64,000 bases of DNA from Homoserinibacter sp. YIM 151385 (GTDB lineage Bacteria; Actinomycetota; Actinomycetes; Actinomycetales; Microbacteriaceae), in contig NZ_CP115175.1 of NCBI RefSeq assembly GCF_027912415.1, positions 2,232,001 through 2,296,000 of the forward strand, written 5' to 3'. The notes beneath the pieces are model-generated. The model saw only the letters and a program-made list of their open reading frames with translations, was not told the origin of the DNA and did no database searches. Below are positions 1 through 6,362 of this stretch, piece by piece (the first letter of the stretch is position 1; each line of letters starts with the position of its first letter). Position numbers and translations under genes: made by a program.

Positions 1-1031
1 ACTTCGGGGAGTCCGGCTTCGACGCGCTCGGCCTCGACATCCTCCGCCAGGGACTCGCCGACCGCTACACGCGGCGGGGGCTCCCGACGAGCGCCGACGA
101 GATCATGGTCACGGTCGGCGCGCAGAGCGCGATCGCGCACGTCGCCCGCACCCTGCTCGGGCGCGGCGACCGCGTGCTCGTCGAGTCGCCGAGCTACCCG
201 CACGCCTTCGAGGCGCTGCGCGCGGCCGGCGGCCGGCTCGTGCCGGTGAGCGTCTCCACCGAGGACGGCTGGGACGAGCTCGCCATGGAGCAGGCCATCC
301 AACGCACGAGCCCCACGCTCGCCTACCTCATGCCCGACTTCCACAATCCGACCGGACGCTCGATGAGCCCTGAGCTGCGGCGCCGGGTCATCGCGCTCGC
401 GCAGCGCCAGGGCACCACGCTCGTCATCGACGAGACCATGAGCGGGCTCGGCCTCGACGGACAGCCCGAGGCGCCGCCCTTCGCGATCTTCGGCGGTCCC
501 GTCATCACGATCGGCTCGGTCGGCAAGAGCGTCTGGGGCGGGCTGCGCATCGGCTGGATCCGCGCCGACCGCGAGATCATCCAGCGCATCGCGCGCATGC
601 GCTTCACCTACGACCTCGGCACTCCCGTGCTCGACCAGCTCATCGTCGCCGACCTGCTGCCCGACTACGAGCAGATCCTCGCCGACCGCCGCATCTTCCT
701 CCGCGAGAACCGCGACCGGCTCGCCGCGCTCCTCGCCGACCGGCTGCCCGCCTGGCGGATGCCGCACGTCGAGGGCGGGCTCACCGCATGGGTGAACCTC
801 GGCACGCCCGTCAGCTCGCAGCTCGCGCTGGCGGCCCGGAGCGAGGGCGTCGTCATCGCGGCCGGTCCCCGCTTCGGGCTCGACGGGGTCTTCGAGCGCT
901 ACCTCCGCATCCCCTTCAGCCACCCCATCGAGGACCTCGAGCGCTCGGTCGAGGCGCTCGAACGCGCTTGGGCGCAGATCTCGCGGCACCCCGTCGCGGT
1001 CACGGGCGCGGATCTCGCGCAGGTGGTGTAG
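1..1031 (+). CDS. Aminotransferase domain of a MocR-type regulator (5' end missing)
   Basis: The reading frame is already open at base 3, so the gene starts before the window and only about 342 residues are visible. They form a fold-type I PLP aminotransferase domain. An LRQGLADRYTRRG stretch just before the first visible Met resembles the junction where MocR/PdxR proteins pass from a GntR winged helix to the aminotransferase domain. Also visible are VTVGAQSAI, DFHNPTG, DE in VIDETMSG, and the Schiff-base lysine in SVGKSVWGG (codon 525-527). The family contains PLP-sensing transcription regulators as well as true aminotransferases; the missing N-terminus decides which, and MocR is the better guess. 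The 3' end matters for this region because a decayed second copy lies near 6205-6362, on the far side of the island. Confidence 0.85.
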   Translation, partial: FGESGFDALGLDILRQGLADRYTRRGLPTSADEIMVTVGAQSAIAHVARTLLGRGDRVLVESPSYPHAFEALRAAGGRLVPVSVSTEDGWDELAMEQAIQRTSPTLAYLMPDFHNPTGRSMSPELRRRVIALAQRQGTTLVIDETMSGLGLDGQPEAPPFAIFGGPVITIGSVGKSVWGGLRIGWIRADREIIQRIARMRFTYDLGTPVLDQLIVADLLPDYEQILADRRIFLRENRDRLAALLADRLPAWRMPHVEGGLTAWVNLGTPVSSQLALAARSEGVVIAAGPRFGLDGVFERYLRIPFSHPIEDLERSVEALERAWAQISRHPVAVTGADLAQVV

Positions 1032-1092
1032 GCCGTGTTGCCGAGCACCTTCGGCCTCCGCGCGAGCAGGCCGTGAACGCGCGTCGCGTGAT

Positions 1093-1299
1093 GTGACCTC
1101 GGATAAAGCCTGGGCTGCGATCGGGCCGTTGTTTCTGAGGATGGAGCCGCCGCAACGTTGTCGAGCTGTGCTTCGACAAGCTCGAGCAGTGGCGCGGGAT
1201 CGCGATGCGCTCCGACAGGGTCGCCCGCCGGAAATCCGCCCGCCAAGATGTGATGCGGGGAAGCCTTCACTACCTCGCATTTCGCCGGGCGACTAGCCG
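1093..1299 (+). mobile_element. IS5-family transposase relic
   Basis: Two separated pieces of an IS5-type transposase can be read. From 1093, TSDKAWAAIGPLF resembles the N-terminal segment of such enzymes. From 1151, in another frame, RNVVELCFDKLEQWRGIAMR resembles the conserved C-terminal segment (typically RNVVERCFNRLKQWRGIATR). The DDE catalytic core between them is missing, so this is an internally deleted, frameshifted remnant that cannot encode an active enzyme. It lies between the aminotransferase gene and the ubiquitin-like operon and marks a place where mobile DNA has been. Terminal inverted repeats were not identified. Confidence 0.7.
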
Positions 1300-1452
1300 A
1301 ACAATTGCTCTGCCCCGCACAGATCCTCCGACCCCGACCAGTCATAGCCCGGCAGGATTCCAACTTCGCGAGCGCCAGTTTCCACGAAGGCCAACGGCAG
1401 CGATTCCGCAGCCGCGAGTGGACGAGTGGATGGAATCAGAAGGGCGTGGTGG
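1300..1452. other. Gene-free spacer at left end of island
   Basis: About 150 bases with no convincing coding signal or hairpin. Base composition is less GC-biased than the flanking host genes. It separates the transposase relic from the 3' end of the protease gene and probably holds the end of the leftward transcript, but no terminator is obvious. Confidence 0.4.
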
Positions 1453-2388
1453 TCAGGACATGGCGAGAGAGGCCCACGAGCTTTCGAAGAGCTTGGCTTT
1501 GCCGGTGGTGGACCACAGTTGCAGACAGAACAGTCGCCAGTACATCGCCCAGAGTTCGTCGTGCGGGGCGAGGTAGGTGACGTTCAGGCCGAGACCCCGT
1601 GCGGTCTCGTGAGAGATCATCTGCCCGTGTGAGTGCCACTTCTTGGTGTCGCTGAGCTGGTTGGCGATCTCGGTGGCGCGGGCGTCGTCATTGATCATCA
1701 CCTGGCCGAGGAGGGCTTCGGCGATGGAGCGGGATCGTTTGATCATGCGCTCTAGCTTGCGGACAGTGGCCGGTTCCATCTTGCCGAGCATGAGCCGGGC
1801 GACGGGGTCGTCGGGTTTGTCTTTGAGTCGTTCAGCGTGGAGGTGAAACGCGTCGAGGTAGCTCTGCGCGGAGAGTTGCTGCATGTGACCGTTGGAGTCG
1901 GGGAGGTCGACTTGCGGGTCGATCGCGCCGAGCTCGGAGGAGTCGGACATGACGATGGTGTTGGCACCGAGCGCGATGAGGGTGGCCGCGCTCTTGGCGT
2001 AGTCGGGGACGATGACCCGGACGGGCGAGCTGCCGGCGCGTTTGCGGATCAGCTGGATGAGCTTCTCGGCGGCGTCGATGTTGCCGCCGGGGGAGTGCAG
2101 CAGTAGGTCGATCGCGGTGCCGGGAGTGATGTTGTGCAGCAGGTCGACCATTCCGACGACGTCGGTGCGGTCGATCTGCGGGTGCGACGCGACGTAGCAA
2201 ATGAGGGTGGTGTCGGTGACCTTCTCGATTGCTTTGATGAGGGTCTGCCGGGCATACCGTTCCGCGTTCATCGCTTCGTACAGCGGTGTGCGGGTGGGGC
2301 CTTTGGGCGCCGGGGTCGGTTCGGGGCGCGGCGGGGGCGTGGGGACGTACCCGGGGTGGTCTGCGGGTTCAGCGTCGGGGGTGGTCAT
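1453..2388 (-). CDS. SDH-type ClpP-fold serine protease of the Ubl operon
   Basis: 311 residues. After a proline-rich N-terminal tail (about residues 1-35) comes a ClpP/crotonase-fold domain of the SDH proteinase (SppA-like) type. HSPGGNIDAAEKL (from residue 98) supplies the oxyanion glycines, DYAKSAATLIALGA carries the likely nucleophile Ser133 next to Lys132, and SELGAIDPQ is the conserved following loop. There is no signal peptide, so it should act in the cytoplasm. It is the last gene of the five-gene Ubl operon, and its ATG overlaps the preceding stop (ATGA at 2385-2388). By context it probably matures the Ubl C-terminus, removes Ubl from targets, or degrades tagged proteins; which of these is inference. 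Confidence 0.85.
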   Translation of the reverse strand: MTTPDAEPADHPGYVPTPPPRPEPTPAPKGPTRTPLYEAMNAERYARQTLIKAIEKVTDTTLICYVASHPQIDRTDVVGMVDLLHNITPGTAIDLLLHSPGGNIDAAEKLIQLIRKRAGSSPVRVIVPDYAKSAATLIALGANTIVMSDSSELGAIDPQVDLPDSNGHMQQLSAQSYLDAFHLHAERLKDKPDDPVARLMLGKMEPATVRKLERMIKRSRSIAEALLGQVMINDDARATEIANQLSDTKKWHSHGQMISHETARGLGLNVTYLAPHDELWAMYWRLFCLQLWSTTGKAKLFESSWASLAMS

Positions 2389-2720
2389 CGTCGATCCGTT
2401 CGTTCAATCCAGCGCACGCGGCCTTCATGTACAACGTAGTGACAGTGCCCGACGGGGCTGCGCTCGTCGACGCTGGGGTGCAGGGTGAGCGGGGTGGTGG
2501 CGCTGACGCGCCAGCGGGGCGTGTGTCCGGGGTCGAGGTTCAGCATCACCCGGTGTCCGCGCCGGCACGGGCAGTCGAACACCAGCCATTTGGGGTGGTT
2601 GTCGGTGCCGACGATGACCCCGTGCCGTGCGGGGAGCCGGTCGGGGATGTCGGCGGCGGAGCGGGCGGTGAGGTCGGCTTTCAGGCGCCGCCAGTAGCGG
2701 AGTCGGTTCAGGATGCCCAA
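2385..2720 (-). CDS. DUF6527-like small protein of the Ubl operon
   Basis: 111 residues if translation starts at the TTG at 2720, preceded by GGGG; no ATG or GTG is available nearby in frame, so the start is uncertain. The N-terminal half is basic (RLRYWRRLK). The C-terminal half has a CPCRRGH segment and a GHCHYVVHEG segment: Cys50, Cys52, His56, Cys93 and neighbouring histidines could form a zinc site. This pattern matches small DUF6527-type proteins that occur beside bacterial Ubl/E1/E2 genes. It overlaps the E1 gene upstream and the protease gene downstream, so it is translationally coupled to both. Its function is unknown; an adaptor or target-recognition role is a guess. Confidence 0.7.
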   Translation of the reverse strand: MGILNRLRYWRRLKADLTARSAADIPDRLPARHGVIVGTDNHPKWLVFDCPCRRGHRVMLNLDPGHTPRWRVSATTPLTLHPSVDERSPVGHCHYVVHEGRVRWIERTDRR

Positions 2721-4084
2721 TTCAGCCCCAGGAACATGTCGGCGTCGGTGCCGATCCGGCGGGTGGCCGGGTCGCAATAGTGGCCGGTGTGCGGGTCCTC
2801 GATGTTGCCTCGGAGGGTGCGGTCGTGGATGTAGAGGATCAGTTCGGACGGGGTAGGGGTATCGCCGTAGCCTACGAGGCGTTCCAGCAGTTCGCTGACG
2901 GCGGTCGCGGCGACGAGGGTGGTGAAGGTAACCACCGCGGGTTCGACCCCGGGCAGTGCGGGCGCGTATCCCTCCTTCTCGAGCCGCTGCTGTTCCTCGG
3001 CGGATCGGGTTTCGGCTTCGGCGAGAGCGAAGTCGATGCGGTCCCGGCAGGCCAGGCACGCCGCCCCGGGGTGGAGGGTAGTGACCCGGCCGAACACGCC
3101 GGAGATGAGTCCGTCCTGGTCGGAGGGGATCTGCACGCCGCAGTCGATGACGGGGGTGAGGTAGTAATACGGCAGCCTGGACAGGCGCAGCCGGCCGGCG
3201 TTGTCGTCGGTGCAGCCGAACACGACGTCCGCACCGATGAGGGTGCGGGCGACGGCCTCGGTGAGGATGGAGCCCTGGATGCGGGTGGTGTGCACGCCGT
3301 GGGCGATGCGCTCGAGGTAGTCCCCGAGGACGTCGACTTTCGGGCGACCGACGTCGGCGGGGGTAGAGCCGTAGACGCGGGTCGTGTTGGAGTCGGAGAG
3401 GGTGTCCGGGTCGATGAGGATGAACGAGCGGACCCCGAGCCGGGTGAGCTGTTCGGCGGTGGCGGAACCGGTGCCGCCTGCGCCGACGATGGCGACGGTG
3501 AGGCCACTGATGGTGCTCTGGATGCCGTCACCGAAGGCGCGGATGTTCCGGTCGAACAGGGCCCGGTCGGCGCCGGTGGGCGCGTCGTAGGCGGGGCGGA
3601 AGATCCACCGCTGCCAGCTCACCGCGATTCGGGTGATCGAGGTGGTGACCTGTCCGCTGAGCTCGCCGGTGAAGGTGAGCGCGCCGGCGTCGTGGCTGAC
3701 GACGAGGTAGCCGTACTGCTCGGTTTCGGTGCGGTCGCCGAAGAGCGGTTCGAGCTGTTCGTTCACACGGCGGTCGTGGGTGCTGGGCCGGGGGATGGCG
3801 CGATCGCCGGGGTGGCTGTGCACCCAGAGGGCGATCATGCCGCGGTCGCGGGCGGTCTTGAGCGCGTGGATGTACCCGTCGGAGGTGATCTGCAGGGCCC
3901 GGTCGGTGCGGATCTCGTACGCGTCGTCGGGGACGGCGATGAGGTCGTCGCCGAACAGGATGACGGTGCCGTCATCGAGGGTGAGCTGGTGGGCGAGGAG
4001 GACGGCGCCGGTCTCGATCGGGCTGGTGGCCATGACCACCAGCCCGTCGTGAAGAGGGCCGGTCAGGCGGAGAGTGGCGCTCAT
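2708..4084 (-). CDS. JAMM (JAB) domain fused to an E1-like ThiF adenylyltransferase
   Basis: 458 residues, two enzymes in one chain. The N-terminal JAMM metalloprotease domain (about 15-140) has Glu24 and the motif HSHPG...STHD giving His89, His91, Ser101 and Asp104; such domains cleave Ubl from targets. The C-terminal ThiF/E1 domain (about 175-445) has GAGGTG at 201-206, Asp225, Asp227, Asn233, Arg236, Lys249 and Asp294, the usual ATP/Mg and adenylation residues. CLAC (343-346), Cys437 and nearby histidines may hold zinc. The stretch between CLAC and PAVVTF (347-381), where a thioester cysteine would be expected, contains no cysteine. The ATG at 4084 overlaps the E2 stop (ATGA). The frame stays open to 4276, but that extension overlaps the E2 gene and is not used. 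Confidence 0.92.
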   Translation of the reverse strand: MSATLRLTGPLHDGLVVMATSPIETGAVLLAHQLTLDDGTVILFGDDLIAVPDDAYEIRTDRALQITSDGYIHALKTARDRGMIALWVHSHPGDRAIPRPSTHDRRVNEQLEPLFGDRTETEQYGYLVVSHDAGALTFTGELSGQVTTSITRIAVSWQRWIFRPAYDAPTGADRALFDRNIRAFGDGIQSTISGLTVAIVGAGGTGSATAEQLTRLGVRSFILIDPDTLSDSNTTRVYGSTPADVGRPKVDVLGDYLERIAHGVHTTRIQGSILTEAVARTLIGADVVFGCTDDNAGRLRLSRLPYYYLTPVIDCGVQIPSDQDGLISGVFGRVTTLHPGAACLACRDRIDFALAEAETRSAEEQQRLEKEGYAPALPGVEPAVVTFTTLVAATAVSELLERLVGYGDTPTPSELILYIHDRTLRGNIEDPHTGHYCDPATRRIGTDADMFLGLNWAS

Positions 4085-4464
4085 GCGGCGGCGCTCCCCA
4101 GTTCGGTGCGCAGCAGTCGCACGTAGCTTTCCAGGGAGTCGATCCCGGACCGCCACGCGCTCGGGTCGAGGTGCCGGGACCAGCGCTGCCAGCTGCGGCC
4201 GTCGTGAGTCTCGATGATCTCCGTGGCGGGGATGACGCCGCCGCCGATGCGGGTGAGGTGGGGGATGACCCACCACATGTCCGGCGGGGTGTCCGGGTAG
4301 CTAGCCGACAGGCGGAACAGCACGCTGGCGGTGCTGGCGCTCAGCCCGGGGGGCAGGGGGAAGTCGATCAGCTCGACGTTCAGCATGCCGGTGTCGTCGT
4401 CGAAGACCCGGTAGGTGATGCCGGACCGGTCGAGGAACTCGCGGTCCGGCTCGGGCAGCTTCAC
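4081..4464 (-). CDS. E2-like conjugating protein (Prok-E2 type), no cysteine
   Basis: 127 residues from a GTG that overlaps the Ubl stop codon (GTGA). The order of features fits the prokaryotic E2-like families found beside multi-ubiquitin genes: a central YPDTPPDMWW segment (the YP..PP motif of E2 folds), then ETHDGRSWQRWSRH (85-98), then a C-terminal helix. The protein has no cysteine at all, so a normal E2 thioester is impossible. Ser91 or Ser96 in the GRSWQRWSRH segment is a candidate acceptor for an oxyester intermediate. Its position between the Ubl and E1 genes supports an E2 role. Sequence similarity to eukaryotic E2s is low, so the fold assignment rests on motif and context. Confidence 0.8.
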   Translation of the reverse strand: MKLPEPDREFLDRSGITYRVFDDDTGMLNVELIDFPLPPGLSASTASVLFRLSASYPDTPPDMWWVIPHLTRIGGGVIPATEIIETHDGRSWQRWSRHLDPSAWRSGIDSLESYVRLLRTELGSAAA

Positions 4465-4925
4465 GACTCCTGTCCGGGGTTGATGCGGCCAGGGGCAGTG
4501 AAGAACCGCATGCCGTCCTTGAGGCGGACGATGTCCTCGTCCTGCACCTTGACGTCCCGCTTGTCGGGCACGTCGCGCCAGAGGTCGCGGTCGGCGGCGA
4601 CGTCGGGGCTGGGGACGACGCGCAGCTCGGCGCCGGTCATCTTCCGCTTGTAGACCTCGTACTCGACGCGGTCGATGCGGATGGCGATCGCGTCGATCTC
4701 GGTGAAGAACCGCATGCCGTCGACGAGGTCGATGGTGGCGGTCGGGTCGAGTTCCTGGTCCTGCTCGTCTTCGATGTCGAGCCAGAGGTTCTTGCCGTCG
4801 GACACGGGCGGCTGGCGCAGCGCGCGGAGCGCGCTGACGGGGGTCGGGCCGGCGGCGATCTTGTACGGGTCGCCGTCGATGTGGATGGTGCTCTTCTTCG
4901 CTCGGGCTTCGGCCTGTGCGTCCAT
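4461..4925 (-). CDS. Tandem ubiquitin-like protein (multiubiquitin type)
   Basis: 154 residues. Two beta-grasp Ubl repeats are visible, about residues 12-75 and 79-143, and each ends in the same DGMRFFT sequence; this is the hallmark of the multiubiquitin family. The tail after the second repeat is APGRINPGQES. It does not end in Gly-Gly, so trimming after the last glycine (removing QES) may be needed before the E1 can adenylate it. The start at 4925 is preferred because AAGGAG lies seven bases upstream (4933-4938); a longer in-frame start at 5045 would run through the operator region. It is the first gene of the five-gene operon. Confidence 0.88.
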   Translation of the reverse strand: MDAQAEARAKKSTIHIDGDPYKIAAGPTPVSALRALRQPPVSDGKNLWLDIEDEQDQELDPTATIDLVDGMRFFTEIDAIAIRIDRVEYEVYKRKMTGAELRVVPSPDVAADRDLWRDVPDKRDVKVQDEDIVRLKDGMRFFTAPGRINPGQES

Positions 4926-4944
4926 GGGTATACTCCTTGCATAA

Positions 4945-5006
4945 CGGTGGTTTGCCACCAAGATACCATACCACCGAGTCATGTTGATGTTCTCACCGTT
5001 CGGTGG
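4945..5006. promoter_or_regulatory. GGTGG/CCACC operator array in divergent promoter region
   Basis: Two inverted repeats lie between the Ubl operon and the divergent ribbon-helix-helix gene: GGTGG-tttg-CCACC (4946-4959) and CCACCGA...TCGGTGG (4971-4977 and 5000-5006). Short inverted half-sites like these are typical targets of RHH dimers, so the adjacent gene at 5020 probably binds here and controls both directions. The -35 and -10 elements are not clear. Confidence 0.6.
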
Positions 5007-5019
5007 CAGTATCGAGGGC

Positions 5020-5223
5020 ATGTCGGGGCAGAAAGCAATGACCATTCGTCTCTCCGCCGAACAGGCCGACCAGCTCGAGACCGTCGCGAGCGTGGAGAAT
5101 CAGCCTGTGTCGGATGTCATCCGCGCCGCGATCGCGAGCCATATCGAGACCGTCAGCAAGGACGAAAAGTTCCAAGAGGGCCTGCGCGAGCGCATCGCGC
5201 GCGCGCGCGGTCTGCTGCGCTGA
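5020..5223 (+). CDS. Ribbon-helix-helix (CopG-like) DNA-binding protein
   Basis: 67 residues from ATG 5020; ATG 5038 is an alternative and gives MTIRLSAEQADQLE at the very start. The beta strand TIRLS followed by two helices (AEQADQLETVASVENQ and VSDVIRAAIASHIE) is the standard RHH fold. A basic C-terminal helix follows. It is transcribed away from the Ubl operon across the GGTGG/CCACC sites and most likely represses that operon and itself. RHH proteins are also common antitoxins, but no toxin-like partner gene adjoins it in the same direction. It runs convergently into the Abi-type gene. Confidence 0.8.
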   Translation: MSGQKAMTIRLSAEQADQLETVASVENQPVSDVIRAAIASHIETVSKDEKFQEGLRERIARARGLLR

Positions 5224-5251
5224 TCCCCCGTCGCATCAACGAAGGAATCGT

Positions 5252-5989
5252 CTAGAGCAAGAAGTTCCCGGCGTCGACGGGGCACTGCGTCAGGCGGGCC
5301 GGAACGGCGCTGTGCTGGCGAATCCATGCGGCGAGGTCCGTGTCTACGTACCCGGCGAGATCAACCAGTGTGTCGTGGGCGTCGCTGACCGAGAGGCGCA
5401 CGCTGCTGCCGTCAGGATTGCGTTCTCCGGCGAGGGGGACACCCCAGACGATGTGTTCGTGGTGCGCGATGCGGTTGCGCAGCGACTGGACCCGTCGGGC
5501 GGCGGTTTCCACGCGCGCCCGGTCGAGGTCGCCGACGTTCGGGAATGCGTGGCGCAGCGCCGCCTTCCAGAGGGTGGTGTCGTAAATGCGGCGTTGTCTC
5601 GTGGGTCGCTGGCCTTGGTAGGTGCCGCGGCCGAGGATCTTCACCCAGAATCCGAACATCAAGGTGGCGACGAGCTTGCCGTGGATCACTTTCGGATCGG
5701 CGGCGAGAGCCTGTAGCCGTCCGACCCTCCAGGCGTCGGCGATGAGTTTGAGGGTGTCGTCGTCGAGGAGGTCGGTCCGGCGGAACCAGGTGACTCCGTG
5801 TGCGGCGGCGAGTTCGCGGGCCATCGCGGATCGCATGGCCACTTCGAGGGTGGCGAGGTCATCGAACACGGCGAGGGCGACGGAGCTCGCCCACCGGTAG
5901 ACCTCGATCCCGTCGACGCCGGTTCCGGCGCAGGCGGCGTCGTAGCGAGCGATGCGGGCTTCGGGGATGGTGGCGCGCAGCCGGTGCAT
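5252..5989 (-). CDS. Abi-like (Abi_2/HEPN-type) protein
   Basis: 245 residues from the ATG at 5989, chosen because GAAGGGG lies seven bases upstream; an in-frame ATG at 6040 lacks this. The protein resembles Abi_2/AbiD-F abortive-infection proteins. A mid segment DDLATLEVAMRSAMA and a C-terminal SLRNRIAHHE (about 169-178) match the family's conserved blocks, and R-N-R-I-A-H-H is an RxxxxH HEPN ribonuclease signature. Such proteins are thought to cut RNA during phage infection. It is convergent with the RHH gene and near the Ubl operon, which makes the whole stretch look like a small defence island. Antiphage activity is inferred from family and context. Confidence 0.8.
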   Translation of the reverse strand: MHRLRATIPEARIARYDAACAGTGVDGIEVYRWASSVALAVFDDLATLEVAMRSAMARELAAAHGVTWFRRTDLLDDDTLKLIADAWRVGRLQALAADPKVIHGKLVATLMFGFWVKILGRGTYQGQRPTRQRRIYDTTLWKAALRHAFPNVGDLDRARVETAARRVQSLRNRIAHHEHIVWGVPLAGERNPDGSSVRLSVSDAHDTLVDLAGYVDTDLAAWIRQHSAVPARLTQCPVDAGNFLL

Positions 5990-6204
5990 ACGGGCCCCTT
6001 CGTTGCGGGTGTCGGGTCTTCGGTCTACGATAAAGGGCATAGCCCCCGACGCAGCGCACGAAAGTGTGACGGTCGGGGTTCATTTTTTTCGCCCAGATGC
6101 TGCCGCATGACGCCTGCGGCTTGCTGTGAACCGGATGGATCAGCGAGAGAGCATCGCCACCCTGGTTGCTGATGGTGGCGGCATCGCATGCGACACACAG
6201 CGCC
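5990..6204. other. Gene-free right flank of island
   Basis: About 215 bases upstream of the Abi-type gene with no supported coding region. It holds the probable promoter side of that gene, including a short T run near 6082-6088, and leads into the decayed aminotransferase fragment. Nothing else was recognised. Confidence 0.4.
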
Positions 6205-6362
6205 AGTTGACGGCGTCGCCCGGCTCAAGGCCCAGCGCGACATCTCCTTCAGTCACCCGATGGAGAATCTCGAGCGCTCGCTCGAGGCGCTTGAGCGGGC
6301 CTGGGCGCGATCTCGCGGCATCCCGTCGGGTCACCGGCCCAGATCCCGCGCAGGTGGTCTAG
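6205..6362 (+). pseudogene. Decayed 3' end of an aminotransferase/MocR gene
   Basis: The translation ISFSHPMENLERSLEALERAWA (from about 6241) matches RIPFSHPIEDLERSVEALERAWA at the end of the gene at 1-1031. The DNA similarity continues through two small deletions, about 2 and 1 bases, to a matching end, CAGGTGGTCTAG versus CAGGTGGTGTAG. Similarity is weak before about 6236. The fragment has no start and cannot make protein. It marks the right border of the 1.1-6.2 kb island. It is either the displaced 3' end of the gene into which the island inserted or the last piece of a second paralogue. Confidence 0.75.

Noticed and set aside
1093-1576. Intact small genes in the island's left flank
   Set aside because: The overlapping short frames there do not agree with each other in any family; two pieces match a transposase in different frames, so the stretch is treated as decayed mobile DNA.
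4926-5045. A longer N-terminus for the Ubl protein starting at 5045
   Set aside because: It would run through the operator half-sites and lacks a ribosome site, while the start at 4925 has AAGGAG at the right distance.
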